Made by a program: the position numbers and the translations under genes. Positions 11,176 to 20,970 of a DNA stretch of 64,000 bases are shown here, piece after piece; the stretch's first letter is position 1; the number at the start of each line of letters is the position of its first letter. This DNA is from Diabrotica undecimpunctata (Eukaryota > Arthropoda > Insecta > Coleoptera > Chrysomelidae). The notes beneath the pieces were generated by a model, which ran no database searches, was not told where the DNA came from, and saw nothing but the letters and a program-made list of their open reading frames with translations. The DNA is taken from the NCBI RefSeq assembly GCF_040954645.1, contig NC_092803.1, positions 9,921,230 through 9,985,229 of the forward strand, given 5' to 3'.

Positions 11176-11454
11176 AAATGTATACTACATATAAAAGCCA
11201 ATATAACTTCTTTTCATTTAAACTCTGATTATCACCAGTACTCAACTAGGCAAAATGACTTCATCAGAGTACCAAAACATAATACAGCACGAATTGAAAA
11301 ATCCCAGTAATATATGGGTATAAGACTTTTCAATCATCTTTACAACAGTATTAAATCTGAAACGAATTTAAATAAATTTCGAAGTAAATTAAAATGTTTT
11401 CCATTGCAAAATTGTTTCTACAGTGTAAGTGAATATCTGGGTGATGTAAATAAT
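10209..11454 (+). pseudogene. LINE RT palm and thumb, right part
   Basis: Broken frames carry NQHGFLPGRSTENATTELLS, the first catalytic motif FFDLSKAFDTI (~10319-10350), a VPQ-GSILGPLIF-like block across a frameshift near 10470, the active site MYADDTT (10545-10565), and the thumb (KILGLYLDSNMSW at ~10770-10810). A TA microsatellite at 11109-11172 expands inside the ORF, and the last block, ending near 11454, reads NLNKFRSKLKCFPLQNCFYS. Confidence 0.85.
11109..11172. repeat. (TA)n microsatellite
   Basis: About 32 TA dinucleotides inside the LINE reverse transcriptase ORF; the YIYIYI open frames through it are artefacts. Confidence 0.97.
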
Positions 11455-11590
11455 TAATCCTATGTACTTTTTATCTTGATATTCTGAAATTGTGATGTTT
11501 TATAAGTATTTTATATTTTTTATTCGACTTATCCTATATCATGTAAATGATCTTTCAGGATGAATAAATTGTTATTATTATTATTATAAT

Positions 11591-12185
11591 GACAATAATG
11601 TTGGTATTACAGTTCTATATTGTATATTTTTATGTGTTAAGTGTTGGCACCACCTGTTAGTGACACTAGTGTTAACGTCAACAAGTAGAACCAAGAGATA
11701 TTGTAATCAGGAATTGATGTTAGAATAAAAACGTTTATTTTTATCAACGTATTGTTTTGTATTCCATTTAGAAAAAGACTTTTCCCATCAGACATCTCTA
11801 AAATTAACACTTGAGATAATAAGTTTGTGTTATTAGACTATGTTTTATAAAAATACAAGTGTTTTTTTCGTTTTATTTCGAATGTCACGGATCCGTGACA
11901 ATAGCGTCTCTGACAAAACTTTCTTTAAAGACGCAATCTAACACGAATACGTGACTCTTGATGGAGAGAAGTCAAACAGAGAGCGGGAAATAGAGAGGAA
12001 TGGAAAATACTTGTAGATGAAATTTCGAAGGAATGAAACAGAGAAGGTTTCTCCTATTCAGCGAATCAGCCAGACTTTTGGCTAAGAAACGCAAGAGCGC
12101 CCAATACTCCATAAAAAGGGAACGGAGGGAGAGAGAGAGAGAGAAAGAGAGATAGAGAGTGAGAAACTAAAGAGAGGGGAGAAGG

Positions 12186-12216
<31 letters not shown>

Positions 12217-12860
12217 TTAGTAGCGGGTACTATTACATGATATTACACGATACACCTTATCCAAAAAGTTTATACTGTCCTATTTATTTATAATCGAATT
12301 TATTAAATTTTACTGATACACACTGCCTGTAAAAAAAAGTTTTGCATTAATATTTAATATTTCTTCATAGTCTGTATTCGAAAAACTCATTACACAGTAA
12401 CCTACTTTTTTCTCATTTATGCGACATAAAAATCGAACTCCGACGAAACGAGCCAACAAAGGCTCCAAAAAATCAGAAAATTCATCTCTATTTATGCCAA
12501 AATATTTTAATTCTGAAGCCCATTCAATTAACCGCGATCAATTGGCGTCGATTTCTCGAAAACGAAAAGAACAAATCGCTGCAGTAACGAGAAAAAGGAA
12601 AAGGTTCGTCTCGTTGTCGAATGCTCGGATAAAAACTGCGAAAAATACTTCCTGTTGAAGAGAGTGACCATTTTCAGTGCTAAATTGAGACCAAAATCGA
12701 TAGAGAATGCTTTATTGCGAAATGCCACAAATTTTTATTCACGTATTACAGTGGCGTACTTCTTTCTTTGTTTCCTGAAATTGATGTATTTTGGATCTAT
12801 TTCATTTAAACGTCGATAGGATTATATAAACCAGTCATAAATATCGATCTAGTCTATGAT
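11591..12860. other. AT-rich DNA with palindrome and GA microsatellite; no gene recognised
   Basis: A perfect 18-bp palindrome made of tgtcacgga and its complement lies at 11883-11900. GA-rich simple repeats fill 12128-12217. A small basic frame at 12419-12658 (repeating RKRKEQIAAVTRKRKR) may be part of the neighbouring pogo-like transposon but shows no known domain. Confidence 0.5.
12128..12217. repeat. Interrupted (GA)n microsatellite
   Basis: GA repeats, broken by short AAA, TA and GGGG interruptions. Confidence 0.95.
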
Positions 12861-13740
12861 ATGCTCAAGTTAATAAAGCAAGGAACTAGCTACAGTTTCA
12901 TTTCAAAACAGTTTGGTATGGGCAAATCTACTATTACGAACATAAAGAAGAACAAAGAAAAGATCGCCAGCGAAACGGAAAGCGATCCAGGAAAGAGGAA
13001 AATAATCAAACCCCAAGAATATCCGAAGGTAGAAAGTGCATTGTTCATGTGGTTCCTACAACAGCATAGAAAGCATGTTCGGGTGAGTGGTGAAATGTTG
13101 TGTCATTTCCCGTCATTCCCGTCAAAATTACTGGTGAGAAAATTTCGAGTAAGCCCGACGGTATCGAACTCTCCCAAACTGCATTTGAAGAACTTGTGAT
13201 TAAAAACAATTGGACACCTGAACAAATTTATAATTCAGATAAAAGTGGGTTATTTTGGCGCATGTTACCAGACAACACATTGGTGTCTTCTCAAGAAAAG
13301 AACGTTCATGGTCGAGACATTATGAAAGAAACAATAACCTTTATTCCTTGTGCAAATGCTTCAGGGACTCACACACTTCGTTTGCTTGTTGTGGGGACGA
13401 CTAACAAACCTCGTGCATTCAAATCTGTTGATCTTCCCGTATGGTATCGAAGGCAAAAAAGTGCATGGGTGACAACAGATTTATTCTTGGATCTTCCTCC
13501 CTCAGAAGGCAGCGTTGCTGCTGGACAACTGAACTGGTCATCCATCCGCTGATGAACTTCGTAGTAAAGATGGTAAAATTTTTGCCATGTTCTTACCTCC
13601 CAACACGACAGCTATTATTCAACCAATGGACCAGAATATCATCCAGAACACAAAACTATATACAATATACTATAATTTCACTATTTGGAAAAGTGATTTT
13701 ATCGTTTAAAGGCAGAGAAGAGGGGAAAGACGTATGAAAA
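12861..13740 (+). pseudogene. pogo/Tigger-like transposase remnant
   Basis: The N-terminal DNA-binding helix-turn-helix of CENP-B/pogo type is seen as MLKLIKQGTSYSFISKQFGM with STITNIKKNKEKI (12861-12960). After a frameshift near 13100 the DDE core follows: YNSDKSGLFWRMLP (first Asp, where the family usually has NADETGLFWK) and TLRLLVVGTTNKPRAFK. A second frameshift or deletion near 13450-13550 removes much of the region before the DNCPGHPS-like block. The piece [15 protein letters not shown] is then recognisable at ~13587-13632. The copy is clearly dead. Confidence 0.85.
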
Positions 13741-14037
13741 TGCAGTGACGTACACTCACTTTGATTTCAACGTAAATTATATTATATTTTTTAAATATTA
13801 TTTGTTCGAAATAGGCCACAATATAAATTTATTTACAAGTTTTTACTGACGTTTCGATCTCTATATCCAAAGACCGTTTTAAAAGATATATAAGATAGTT
13901 ACATTTATTTTATTTGTTTATTATTATATATTTATATAATATTATTTATATAATCTTATATTATTTATTTTCTTTTTTTTTCTAACTTTAAAATCGGTCT
14001 CTGGAATAGAGATCGAAGCGTCAGTAAATTAACCATG

Positions 14038-14095
<58 letters not shown>

Positions 14096-14339
14096 GGCTT
14101 ATTTTCAAAATTCTCCCTAAAAATACAGAATTTTACAAGCAAAAAGCTATAAAAAAATTAATAAATCTATCATTTATATATTTGAAAACAGTCTTTTTAT
14201 AGAGATCGAAACGTCATTAAATTAAACATTTGAATATATTTTGTGGCTTATTCCCTACATTCCCCTAAAAATACAGAATGCCAAAAGCAAAAAGCTATAA
14301 TTGATGGATTCGACCGTTACTTGATGGAAATTCATTTTA
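13741..14339. repeat. Fold-back and repeated hairpin motifs with (TA)n
   Basis: The motif gagatcgaaacgtca with an adjoining hairpin (stem ggtctct/agagatc in one copy) occurs three times: inverted at ~13845-13885, direct at ~13994-14030, and direct but degraded at ~14186-14225. A (TA)n run fills 14041-14092, and ttgtggctta follows both direct copies. The pieces aaaagctataa and aaatacagaat also recur at 14120-14150 and 14264-14300. This looks like a dispersed transposon end, family unknown. Confidence 0.6.
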
Positions 14340-14680
14340 TGTAACAATAAAACACATTTATTATTATATTATATTATAAATTTATTATAAAATCTTATCA
14401 CTACAGCTGTTTCGGCAGAGTGTCTTTCTTAAGTGATCTATTTTTGGTATGCATTTACACTTTATAGTCTTTAACGAAACCACTTTATAGTCTTTAACCA
14501 ACTTGAGACAAACAGTTTTCCCCTCTTCAACCTATTTCGTTAAAGACTATAATGTGTAAATGCATACCAAAAATAGATCACTTGAGAAGGGTACTTTACT
14601 GAAACAGCTGTAGTGATAAGATTTTATAATAAATTTTTTGGAAGTTTCGAAAACAAAGGTTTCAGTGTTTTATTGTTACA
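14340..14680. mobile_element. Fold-back MITE
   Basis: The element begins tgtaacaataaaaca and ends with the exact complement at 14666-14680. Inside, arms of ~100 bp (14381-14480 and ~14537-14634) are near-perfect inverted repeats around a ~55-bp loop that itself duplicates a tttatagtctttaac piece. It has no coding potential. Confidence 0.85.
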
Positions 14681-14727
14681 AAAAGCTATAAAAAAAACAA
14701 ATAAATTTGCAGAAAGCTTATTGATGA

Positions 14728-15562
14728 TACCCGGCTGTCGCGGAAGTTACGCTAAAACGTCTATTGACGTGACCTGACCAGGTTCTAATTTTGTTAGGAT
14801 TCTCTTAAACCAGTGCTCAAATACTTCGGAAGTCATTTCTTCATGATAATATCCTGTTTTTTTACTCATATTGAAGCAAACCATCATCAAGGAGCTCTAT
14901 ATCACTTCCTATATGGATAATGATTAAACGTCGTCCCTTTCCTGATGGAGCTTTTAATCCTGTAAAGCAGCCTTCTATAAATGCTTCGCGTTTACCTTTG
15001 ACATTCAAATCTTGCCAATCGTTCCAACTTTATAACCTTCGTTAATCCAGGTTTCATCAAAATAATATATTTTCCGTTCAATGCTACGAAATATTTCTTT
15101 AAAATATTTTCTTCTCCACACAATAATTTCTTTTTTTTTTTTCTAATAACACACTTTTTCTGTTTTTACATATCGACAGTTCATTTCGCGCATAGTTCTG
15201 ATTAATACTCTACGAGATATCTTGGATAAAAAGTAATTGTTTTCGACCCCTTGAGAAATTTTTTCAGTGTTGGAATTTTACTCCGAAAATAAAATGTCTT
15301 GTCTCGTTATCCAAAACAATGTTTTTTCTACCTCTAGTTTTACGTTTTACTTGCTTTTATTTTCCGGTGTATTTTTAGGCACATGATAAATACAGCTAAT
15401 GGACACTTTTGTTAAACTGCTACAAATATCGACTGCTTGGCTAATATTTGATGCCATTTTTGTGCATCATGTAATTCAATTCCTTCATATCGTATCACTA
15501 CCTTCTCTTCTGACGTTAACATTTTGCTGACTTAGCTTGGAACAACTTGGTTGTTCGTCCAT
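14728..15562 (-). pseudogene. DDE transposase remnant (Tc1/mariner-like superfamily)
   Basis: Read leftward from an ATG at 15562, broken frames give MDEQPSCSKLSQQNVNV, later YYFDETWINEGYK (first catalytic Asp), then DLNVKGKREAFIEGC, TGLKAPSGKGRRLIIIHIGS, SKKTGYYHEEM and FEHWFKRILTKLEPG. These blocks match a DDE-superfamily endonuclease common in beetles and aphids. The sequence is riddled with frameshifts and is lost where the second catalytic block (VLDNAPYHS-like) should follow. Confidence 0.75.
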
Positions 15563-16431
15563 TATATTTTAATAATCACAGAATATAATTAAAAAATTAC
15601 TATAAAACGACAAACTCCAATAACACTAGGATTATCACCACAAACTTCAACCGCAAAAAATATAATCACAAAAGGCAACAGAAGCACTTCCGCCAGCACC
15701 GCCTACGTAAATGAACGTTTCTTGCTTCGGCAGGCGCGGTGGTATTACCGCTACGATGCTTTACAAATTCCCAAGTTGCCAAGTTTTTGAAACGGAATGG
15801 GAATGAAATGTAACATATCAATTTTTATTTTATAAACTTAAATATGTAACAAAACTGAACATGTAAATAAAATTTACTTCAATACAATTTTGTGCTTAAT
15901 TTTTACTATTGAAAAAACTAATTTGTTGGAATTTTTATATCGGTAATAATCGCTGCGTCGAAGAATTCAGGTTTGTATGACCATAACTGCTACTTGTGAA
16001 CAAGAATCGGCTACACTGTACGGCATCTTGTGGTTACGTCTGCTATAGAGAAGAAATAAATGTACTAATTATACATTCTATGATTTCTCTTAAGAAAACG
16101 CAAATTAAACGGGTAGTTTTCGGGTGCCGCTGAGTACATTTAAATTTAAGGACATTCGGCGTTTAAACAATGAAATCACTCTTCCAAATAGTGGAATTTT
16201 ACTTTAATCGTTTCTACAATACCTTATTTTTAACTGTCTTTACAAACTATTTACGACATTATCGCGCCTAACAAAAGAAAATAAGCAAGCTATAGGTTCC
16301 TAGTGTGCCACAGTAAAACTATTTGAGCGTCCTCACAGTGCCCACCTTTATAATAATTCTGAAAGTTAAATACGCACAAGTAATACCGGTGATCCTTATG
16401 GCAGTCAATGTGTTAAAAATGCAATTTGAAT
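15563..16431. other. No recognised gene
   Basis: Mixed-composition DNA, GC-richer at 15680-15790. The stretch 15563-15700 is probably the 5' leader of the DDE element to the left. Nothing else is recognised. Confidence 0.4.
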
Positions 16432-16500
16432 AATGGGAAATTGTAGCACGGATAATCCGCAGCCCGGATAAGCCGCGCTCGGATAATCGGGATTCTACTG
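16432..16500 (+). repeat. pogo/Tigger-type terminal inverted repeat, right end
   Basis: The block ends ctcggataatcgggattctactg followed by TA. Read from the outside it is cagtagaatcccgattatccg, very like Tigger/pogo ends. The internal repeats of the aatccg/ggataa type support this. No matching left end was found, so it may belong to a deleted element. Confidence 0.6.
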
Positions 16501-17437
16501 TACTGTATAGTTTCTTGTCAAATTTGAGTACACTACATTAAATATCGTTTTATGCTATGTGTGAGTAAGTAATGTTTAATACAAATTTATTATTTATTCG
16601 ATATTATGCATGTGTATAATTTTTTGTGCAGTAGTTGACAGGATTAATTACTGTTTTTACTTAAAGAGATTTGAAATTAACTAAGAAGTGATGCTTTACG
16701 AAACACCAACATCACGTTTATACGTAACGTTAAAACGTCATAAAATTAACCTTATTGTAGACATTTAACCAAGACACTTGAAATTTCCAACAGGTACGAA
16801 ACGGATTATACATAAACGAGTGGAAAGCAGCCCTTCGCCCTTTCCAATTATTCTCTTTTGTTGTAAACGGCCTTGGCTGAGATATCTGCCGTAATTTCGA
16901 AATAATTCTAAAACTAACTAGGTAATAACGAATGCTTCTAATTGAGAACAATTCATAACGGTCCGTAGCTGAGTTTTCGTTCCTGAAGTTTCCTAGGAGC
17001 TACGTAATGAATGGGATGATTAAATAAATTGCAGCTAGAACAAACAGCTACGGTTCAAGTATTAAATTATTTTGGATAAAGGTAAATACATTAACATCTA
17101 GAATTTGGCTATATTTTCAGTATTTTTATGAACCATTTTATTTAAGATTTAAGCCTTCAAGTCGGAGGCAGTGGCAGTTTTCAAAATATAAGTGTGTTAA
17201 AAATTAAACACTTTATATTGGTTTTTGTTACAATGCAAAATTATTCTAATATTTTAATTTTACCTTTCACACTTATAAGGATATTTCAGACACGTTAGAT
17301 TCATTTTGAAGTAAAATATTTTAACATTTTTTTGTTAATAACAATTACTAGTCTCCGTGTGTAGTTGTCTGTCTCCCATCTAACGCGTCCCCAGGTGGTG
17401 GATAGGGGAATGCTCTTCGTGTAAAAAAGCATATGTT
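16501..17437. other. No recognised gene
   Basis: AT-rich DNA with short open frames that show no motif. The last ~60 bp are probably leader of the LINE that follows. Confidence 0.4.
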
Positions 17438-17951
17438 GTGGAACCTCAGGAACTATTAGCTGAACGGAACTCACGACGACGACTCTGCAAACGAAAAATG
17501 GAATTGATATTAGGAACATGGAATATTCGAACCCTGTACCGAACTGGAGCACCCACATCTTTACTAGACATAATGAACAAGTACAAAGTAGATGTTTTAG
17601 CACTGCAGGAAATGAGGTGGTCGGGAACTGGTACTCTTAACAAGAGGACACATTCCATATATTATAGCTGCAATGAAAGCCAACATATGAATGGGGTGGG
17701 ATTTATTGTAAACTAACAAACAAAAGGCCTTATTATTTATTGACTATTAAGCCTACAGTCAAATAATGTGCTATTTGCGCTTAAAAGGAAAATTCTTTAA
17801 TTGCAGTTTGATCAGTGCACATGCCCCAACTGATGACAAATCCGAGGAAATAAAAGAACAGTTCTTTGAAGACCTAGTGCAAGCCTACAGAAGGTGTCCC
17901 ACAAATGACATTAAGATTGTATTAGGTGGCGAGTTTTCATGCCCACGATAG
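17438..17951 (+). pseudogene. LINE endonuclease domain
   Basis: LGTWNIRTLYRTGA starts the apurinic-type endonuclease (17510-17550), followed by DVLALQEMRWSGTG (catalytic Glu in QEMRW). A stop near 17715 splits the frame. The second piece holds SLISAHAPTDDKSEE and a degraded GDFNAKIG block written GGEFSCPR. The frame is lost after 17951. Confidence 0.85.
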
Positions 17952-18290
17952 GAAAGCATAGCCTTACAACATTAGTAGCGATAATTGATTACGTTTGATA
18001 AACTGCATCCTTTTTGGGGTTCCAAAAGTGATATTCTCGGCATAATTCAGCTTTTTTGTATAATTTTTAGGGGTCAAATCTCTGACGACTGGACTATTAG
18101 TAATTGTTGTTACCTCACAAACTACATTAGAGAGATACTTTTGGTTATAAAATTCTTTAGTTTATAGGTTAAAATACCTACGAGTAGCGGATAGGAACTC
18201 CTCTGGATAGTCCTATCAGGGAAAATGGATTAATCCCTGCCCTCCGCATATTCCAGGTGTTTCCTTTCCCGGAAAGATAGTATCTGCTTA

Positions 18291-18768
18291 GTGGATTACA
18301 CAAAGGCCTTCGATAAAGTCAAATGGCAGCATGTATAGTCCATACTAGTGGAAATGGGAACACCCCACCACAAATTCAACTAATTAGAAGTCTATATGAA
18401 AATAATAAGTGCACAGTAAAAATAAACACACCTATTCCGATCATTTCAGAACAGAGGCAGGTGTCAGGTAGGGATACATAATCTCGCCAACTCTGTTTAA
18501 TATCTACAGCGAACACATTATGCGAAAGGTACTAGACGGATGGAAGGGGGAAATATCAGTAGGAGGTCAACTTGAGATATGCTGATGACACCTTAATAAT
18601 CGCGGCAAATCAAGAAGAAATGAAAGACATAATGAGATGTCTGGAGGAGAAAAGCAAAACATATGGACTAAAGCTAAATAGGAGTAAGACAAAGATCATG
18701 ATAGTAGACAGAGCTCGGAATAATCTTCAACGCATTAGAGAAATTGGGGGCTTTGAAGTAGTAAATAG
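18291..18768 (+). pseudogene. LINE reverse transcriptase fragment
   Basis: In shifting frames: DYTKAFDKVKW (first catalytic motif, 18296-18328), IQLIRSLYENNKCTVKIN, an altered QGxxLSPTLFNIYSEHIM block, and the active site RYADDTLIIAANQEEM (18575-18622), then GLKLNRSKTKIM. The ORF is cut at 18768 by the solo LTR. Confidence 0.85.
18764..18768. repeat. Solo LTR target-site duplication, left copy (AATAG)
   Basis: AATAG directly precedes the LTR and recurs at 19321-19325 directly after it. Confidence 0.85.
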
Positions 18769-19320
18769 TGTTGTAAAAACAACCTGTATAATATTGTAAT
18801 CGTGGTATAGGTATTTTACCAAATGGTACGCTCTAATCGTCAACTATCGTGTTAACGTGTGTGCGATTGGGTCCCTACCTCAGAAACCCTCTCTTCCCCG
18901 CTTTATATAACTTAGGACAGTCACAGTGCTAATTTGCCTCTCGACAAGTAAAGGCCGGGTGTGTGTGTTGTCGAAAAGTGCGTCAGCCGCGTATTCGCGA
19001 AAGGGAAGCGGTGTTTTGTGTTAAAAAGTATACAGTTGGTCTTTCTCAATTTTATCATTTTATGTATCTCTGCTACTGCCTCCCAGCACTCCCTGTAAAG
19101 CTAATATTTGTATAACTCTTTATGTAACTATTAGAATTTCGATAATTGTCAATGTTTGAACCAGCCCTTAAGTCCATTGTGTAAATAAATCGAAGGAAAA
19201 TACATCTTAAGTGTTTGATTGTTTCAATGGTCCTTGATAAATATTTTGCTGCAATCAGGTGTTCAAATACGCCTCTCTTAAATGTGGATAGTTTGGCAAC
19301 AAAGTTTACCCTCTCCACCA
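18769..19320 (+). mobile_element. Solo LTR (552 bp)
   Basis: The block starts TGTTGTAAAAACAACC and ends CTCTCCACCA, with the standard TG...CA ends, between AATAG duplications. It contains a TATA box (tatataac, ~18903-18910) and an AATAAA signal at ~19186, in the order expected for a + strand LTR. A 5-bp duplication and the TGTTG start suggest BEL/Pao or Gypsy; the family is an inference. No internal genes are present, so recombination between two LTRs removed them. Confidence 0.85.
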
Positions 19321-19326
19321 AATAGT

Positions 19327-19337
19327 TTCATATACCT
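19327..19337. repeat. LINE target-site duplication, left copy
   Basis: ttcatatacct at 19327-19337 recurs at 19739-19749 on the other side of the minus-strand LINE fragment. Confidence 0.85.
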
Positions 19338-19738
19338 TCTTCTTCTTCTTCTTCGTCTAGCCATTCACGTCCACATCTGAACATAAGCCTCTTCAAGTCT
19401 TCCTTTCCATTGTTTTTTATTGTACGCTACTTGTAGCCAATTTTTCCCGGCAGTCCTTTTCAGATCATCTGTCCATCTCATAGGAGGTCTGCCTCTGGGT
19501 CTTTTGTGTTGGTATGGTCTCCAGGTTAAAATTGATCTGTGCCATTTGTTTAGATCGCTCCTAGCTACATGTCCAGCGTATTCCCATTTCAACTTTAATG
19601 ATTTTTGCACCACATCGGTGACTTTGGTTTTCTGTCTTATCCATGTGTTTGTTTTCTTGTCCTTAAGTGATGTACCTAGCATTGCTCTTTCCATCGCGTG
19701 TTGAGTGACTCTAAGTATATTCATATTCTTTTTTGTGA
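19338..19738 (-). mobile_element. 5'-truncated RTE-like LINE fragment with GAA tail
   Basis: The minus-strand frame (19724-19365) reads through the last part of a LINE polyprotein: TQHAMERAMLGTSLKDKK, LKLKWEYAGHVARSD, then KRPRGRPPMRWTDDLKRTA and a final KKQWKGRLEEAYVQMW. The 3' end carries a (GAA)n tail (19338-19354 on the + strand as cttcttctt). It sits between 11-bp duplications, so it is a short 5'-truncated insertion. Its ORF is open over 119 codons, which suggests it is young. Confidence 0.9.
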
Positions 19739-20350
19739 TTCATATACCTGGGGTCCCTAATATCAAATGACGGAGGGTGTGTCAGAGAGATACGTAGAAG
19801 GTTGACGATTGCTAGAACAGTTATGATGAAACTGGTAACAATTTGGAAAAATTCTAGCATAACAATACACACAAAACTAAGGCTGGTAAGAGCACTCATT
19901 TTTCCCATAGCCACATATGCATTCGAAATGTGGACCTTAAAGAAAGCAGATAAAAATAAACTAGACGCTTTTGAAATGTAGGTATACCGCCGCATGTTAA
20001 GAATATCCTGGATTGATCATCGCACTAAAGTATCGATATTAGAACAACTTAAAGTAAAGCATAGATTGCTTAAACAAATACAACAGAGATATTTGCAGTT
20101 TTTTGGACACATTTCTAGAACAGGTACGATGGAAAAACTGATAGTCGAGGGTAGAGTTGAAGAAAAGAGACCCAGGGGAAGATCTCCAAGCCGTTGGGTA
20201 GATCAAATAAAAATATTGATTAACCAAGGGTTACATAAAGCCGAACAACTAGCCCAAGACAGGGAAGGATGGAAGGAAATCGTGAAGGATGTGGTAATAC
20301 CTGATGGTATCACCACATCATAAAAGGGATTAGGACTAAGAAGGAGGAGG
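19739..20350 (+). pseudogene. 3' part of the interrupted RTE-like LINE
   Basis: Starting in FIYLGSLISNDGGC, it reads LRLVRALIFPIATYAFEMWTLKKAD, then after one stop (19978) MLRISWIDHRTKVSILEQL, FFGHISRTGTMEKLIVEG and EKRPRGRSPSRWVDQIK to a stop at 20321-20323. This completes the element that begins at 17438. Confidence 0.88.
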
Positions 20351-20648
20351 AATTGTTTACGTTGTTGGATCTGAGTCAATAATTATATCTTTTGAAATAG
20401 ATACTGTACTAAATAGATGCCTTTGTTTTGCTCGATTTGATCTATCTTCTCGAGATGATCTTTGTGAAGAGGACAACACTTTGTCCAAAAATCGAATAGG
20501 TAGATTTTCAGATGGAATGAAACCTTTTTAAAAAATCGTTTATCAGTCGTCACATCTAAAAAATAAGTAAAACGTTATTTCAATGATTAAGAAAGAACCA
20601 GGCAGAGACATTATTACCTAAATAAATTTCCTATCAAATATAATTTAC

Positions 20649-20826
20649 CTGGAAAAAGTGTCGGCTGCATACATTCATGAATTTTGTCACAGGTTTCGCA
20701 ATACGAAGAGCTACTTGCCAGTTTTTTCTCGTACTTTGGAAAGTAGTGGAGATGTTTATCTTTCGTACATCGAGCAGAACGTTGTGGCACTGAACAATAA
20801 CTATTACTTTTCTTCTTATCGCTCAT
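20649..20826 (-). pseudogene. THAP zinc-finger exon, damaged
   Basis: From an ATG at 20826 the minus strand reads MSDKKKSNSYCSVPQ, then ARCTKDKHLHYFPKYEK, and after a +1 slip in an A-run NWQVALRIAKPVTKFMNVCSRHFFP, ending at a splice donor (G/GTAAAT at 20648). THAP domains bind DNA through a C2CH zinc site. Here the usual second Cys (SVPQC) is Arg, while the VCSRHF block with Cys and His is kept. Such exons occur in host genes and in P- or Harbinger-type transposons. The Harbinger fragment upstream on the same strand suggests a transposon origin. Confidence 0.7.
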
Positions 20827-20970
20827 TATTTTTAAAATTTAATGAAATTTATACCAGTTTTAAACTCTAATTTATTAAAATTTGTGACATTTATCCCTAT
20901 TTTATTAGTTATCTATTTTGACAAGAGTTGGCAGCACGGTCGTTGGAGAACGCGAATTTACATGCGTATT

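Larger units (their letters stand above)
6470..11590 (+). mobile_element. Jockey/CR1-like LINE, split by a 2.2-kb ribozyme-repeat insertion
   Basis: One LINE runs from its endonuclease (from ~6470) through the fingers of the RT (to 7976), is broken by inserted repeats at 7977-10195, and resumes at 10209 with the palm of the RT. The two halves join logically: a YSFLSK end on the left and a NQHGFLPGRST block on the right, which are adjacent in this family. It ends near 11570-11590 in a (TTA)n tail, as Jockey/CR1-group elements do. Several frameshifts and a TA microsatellite (11109-11172) disrupt the ORF. The clade call is inference from motif style. Confidence 0.85.
17438..20350 (+). mobile_element. 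RTE-like LINE interrupted by a solo LTR and a second LINE
   Basis: The 5' part (17438-18768) has the endonuclease and RT; the 3' part (19739-20350) has the end of the polyprotein and an aagaaggaggagg tail. The parts join across two insertions: left reads FEVVNS and right reads FIYLGSLISND (in another copy of the junction), which is one continuous LINE motif. Stops, a GDFN-to-GEFS change and a diverged stretch at 17960-18290 show it is inactive. Confidence 0.85.

Noticed and set aside
11638..11900. Possible solo LTR (TGTTAAGTG start, palindromic GTGACA end)
   Set aside because: Flanking sequences do not give a matching 4-6 bp duplication and no paired end was found.
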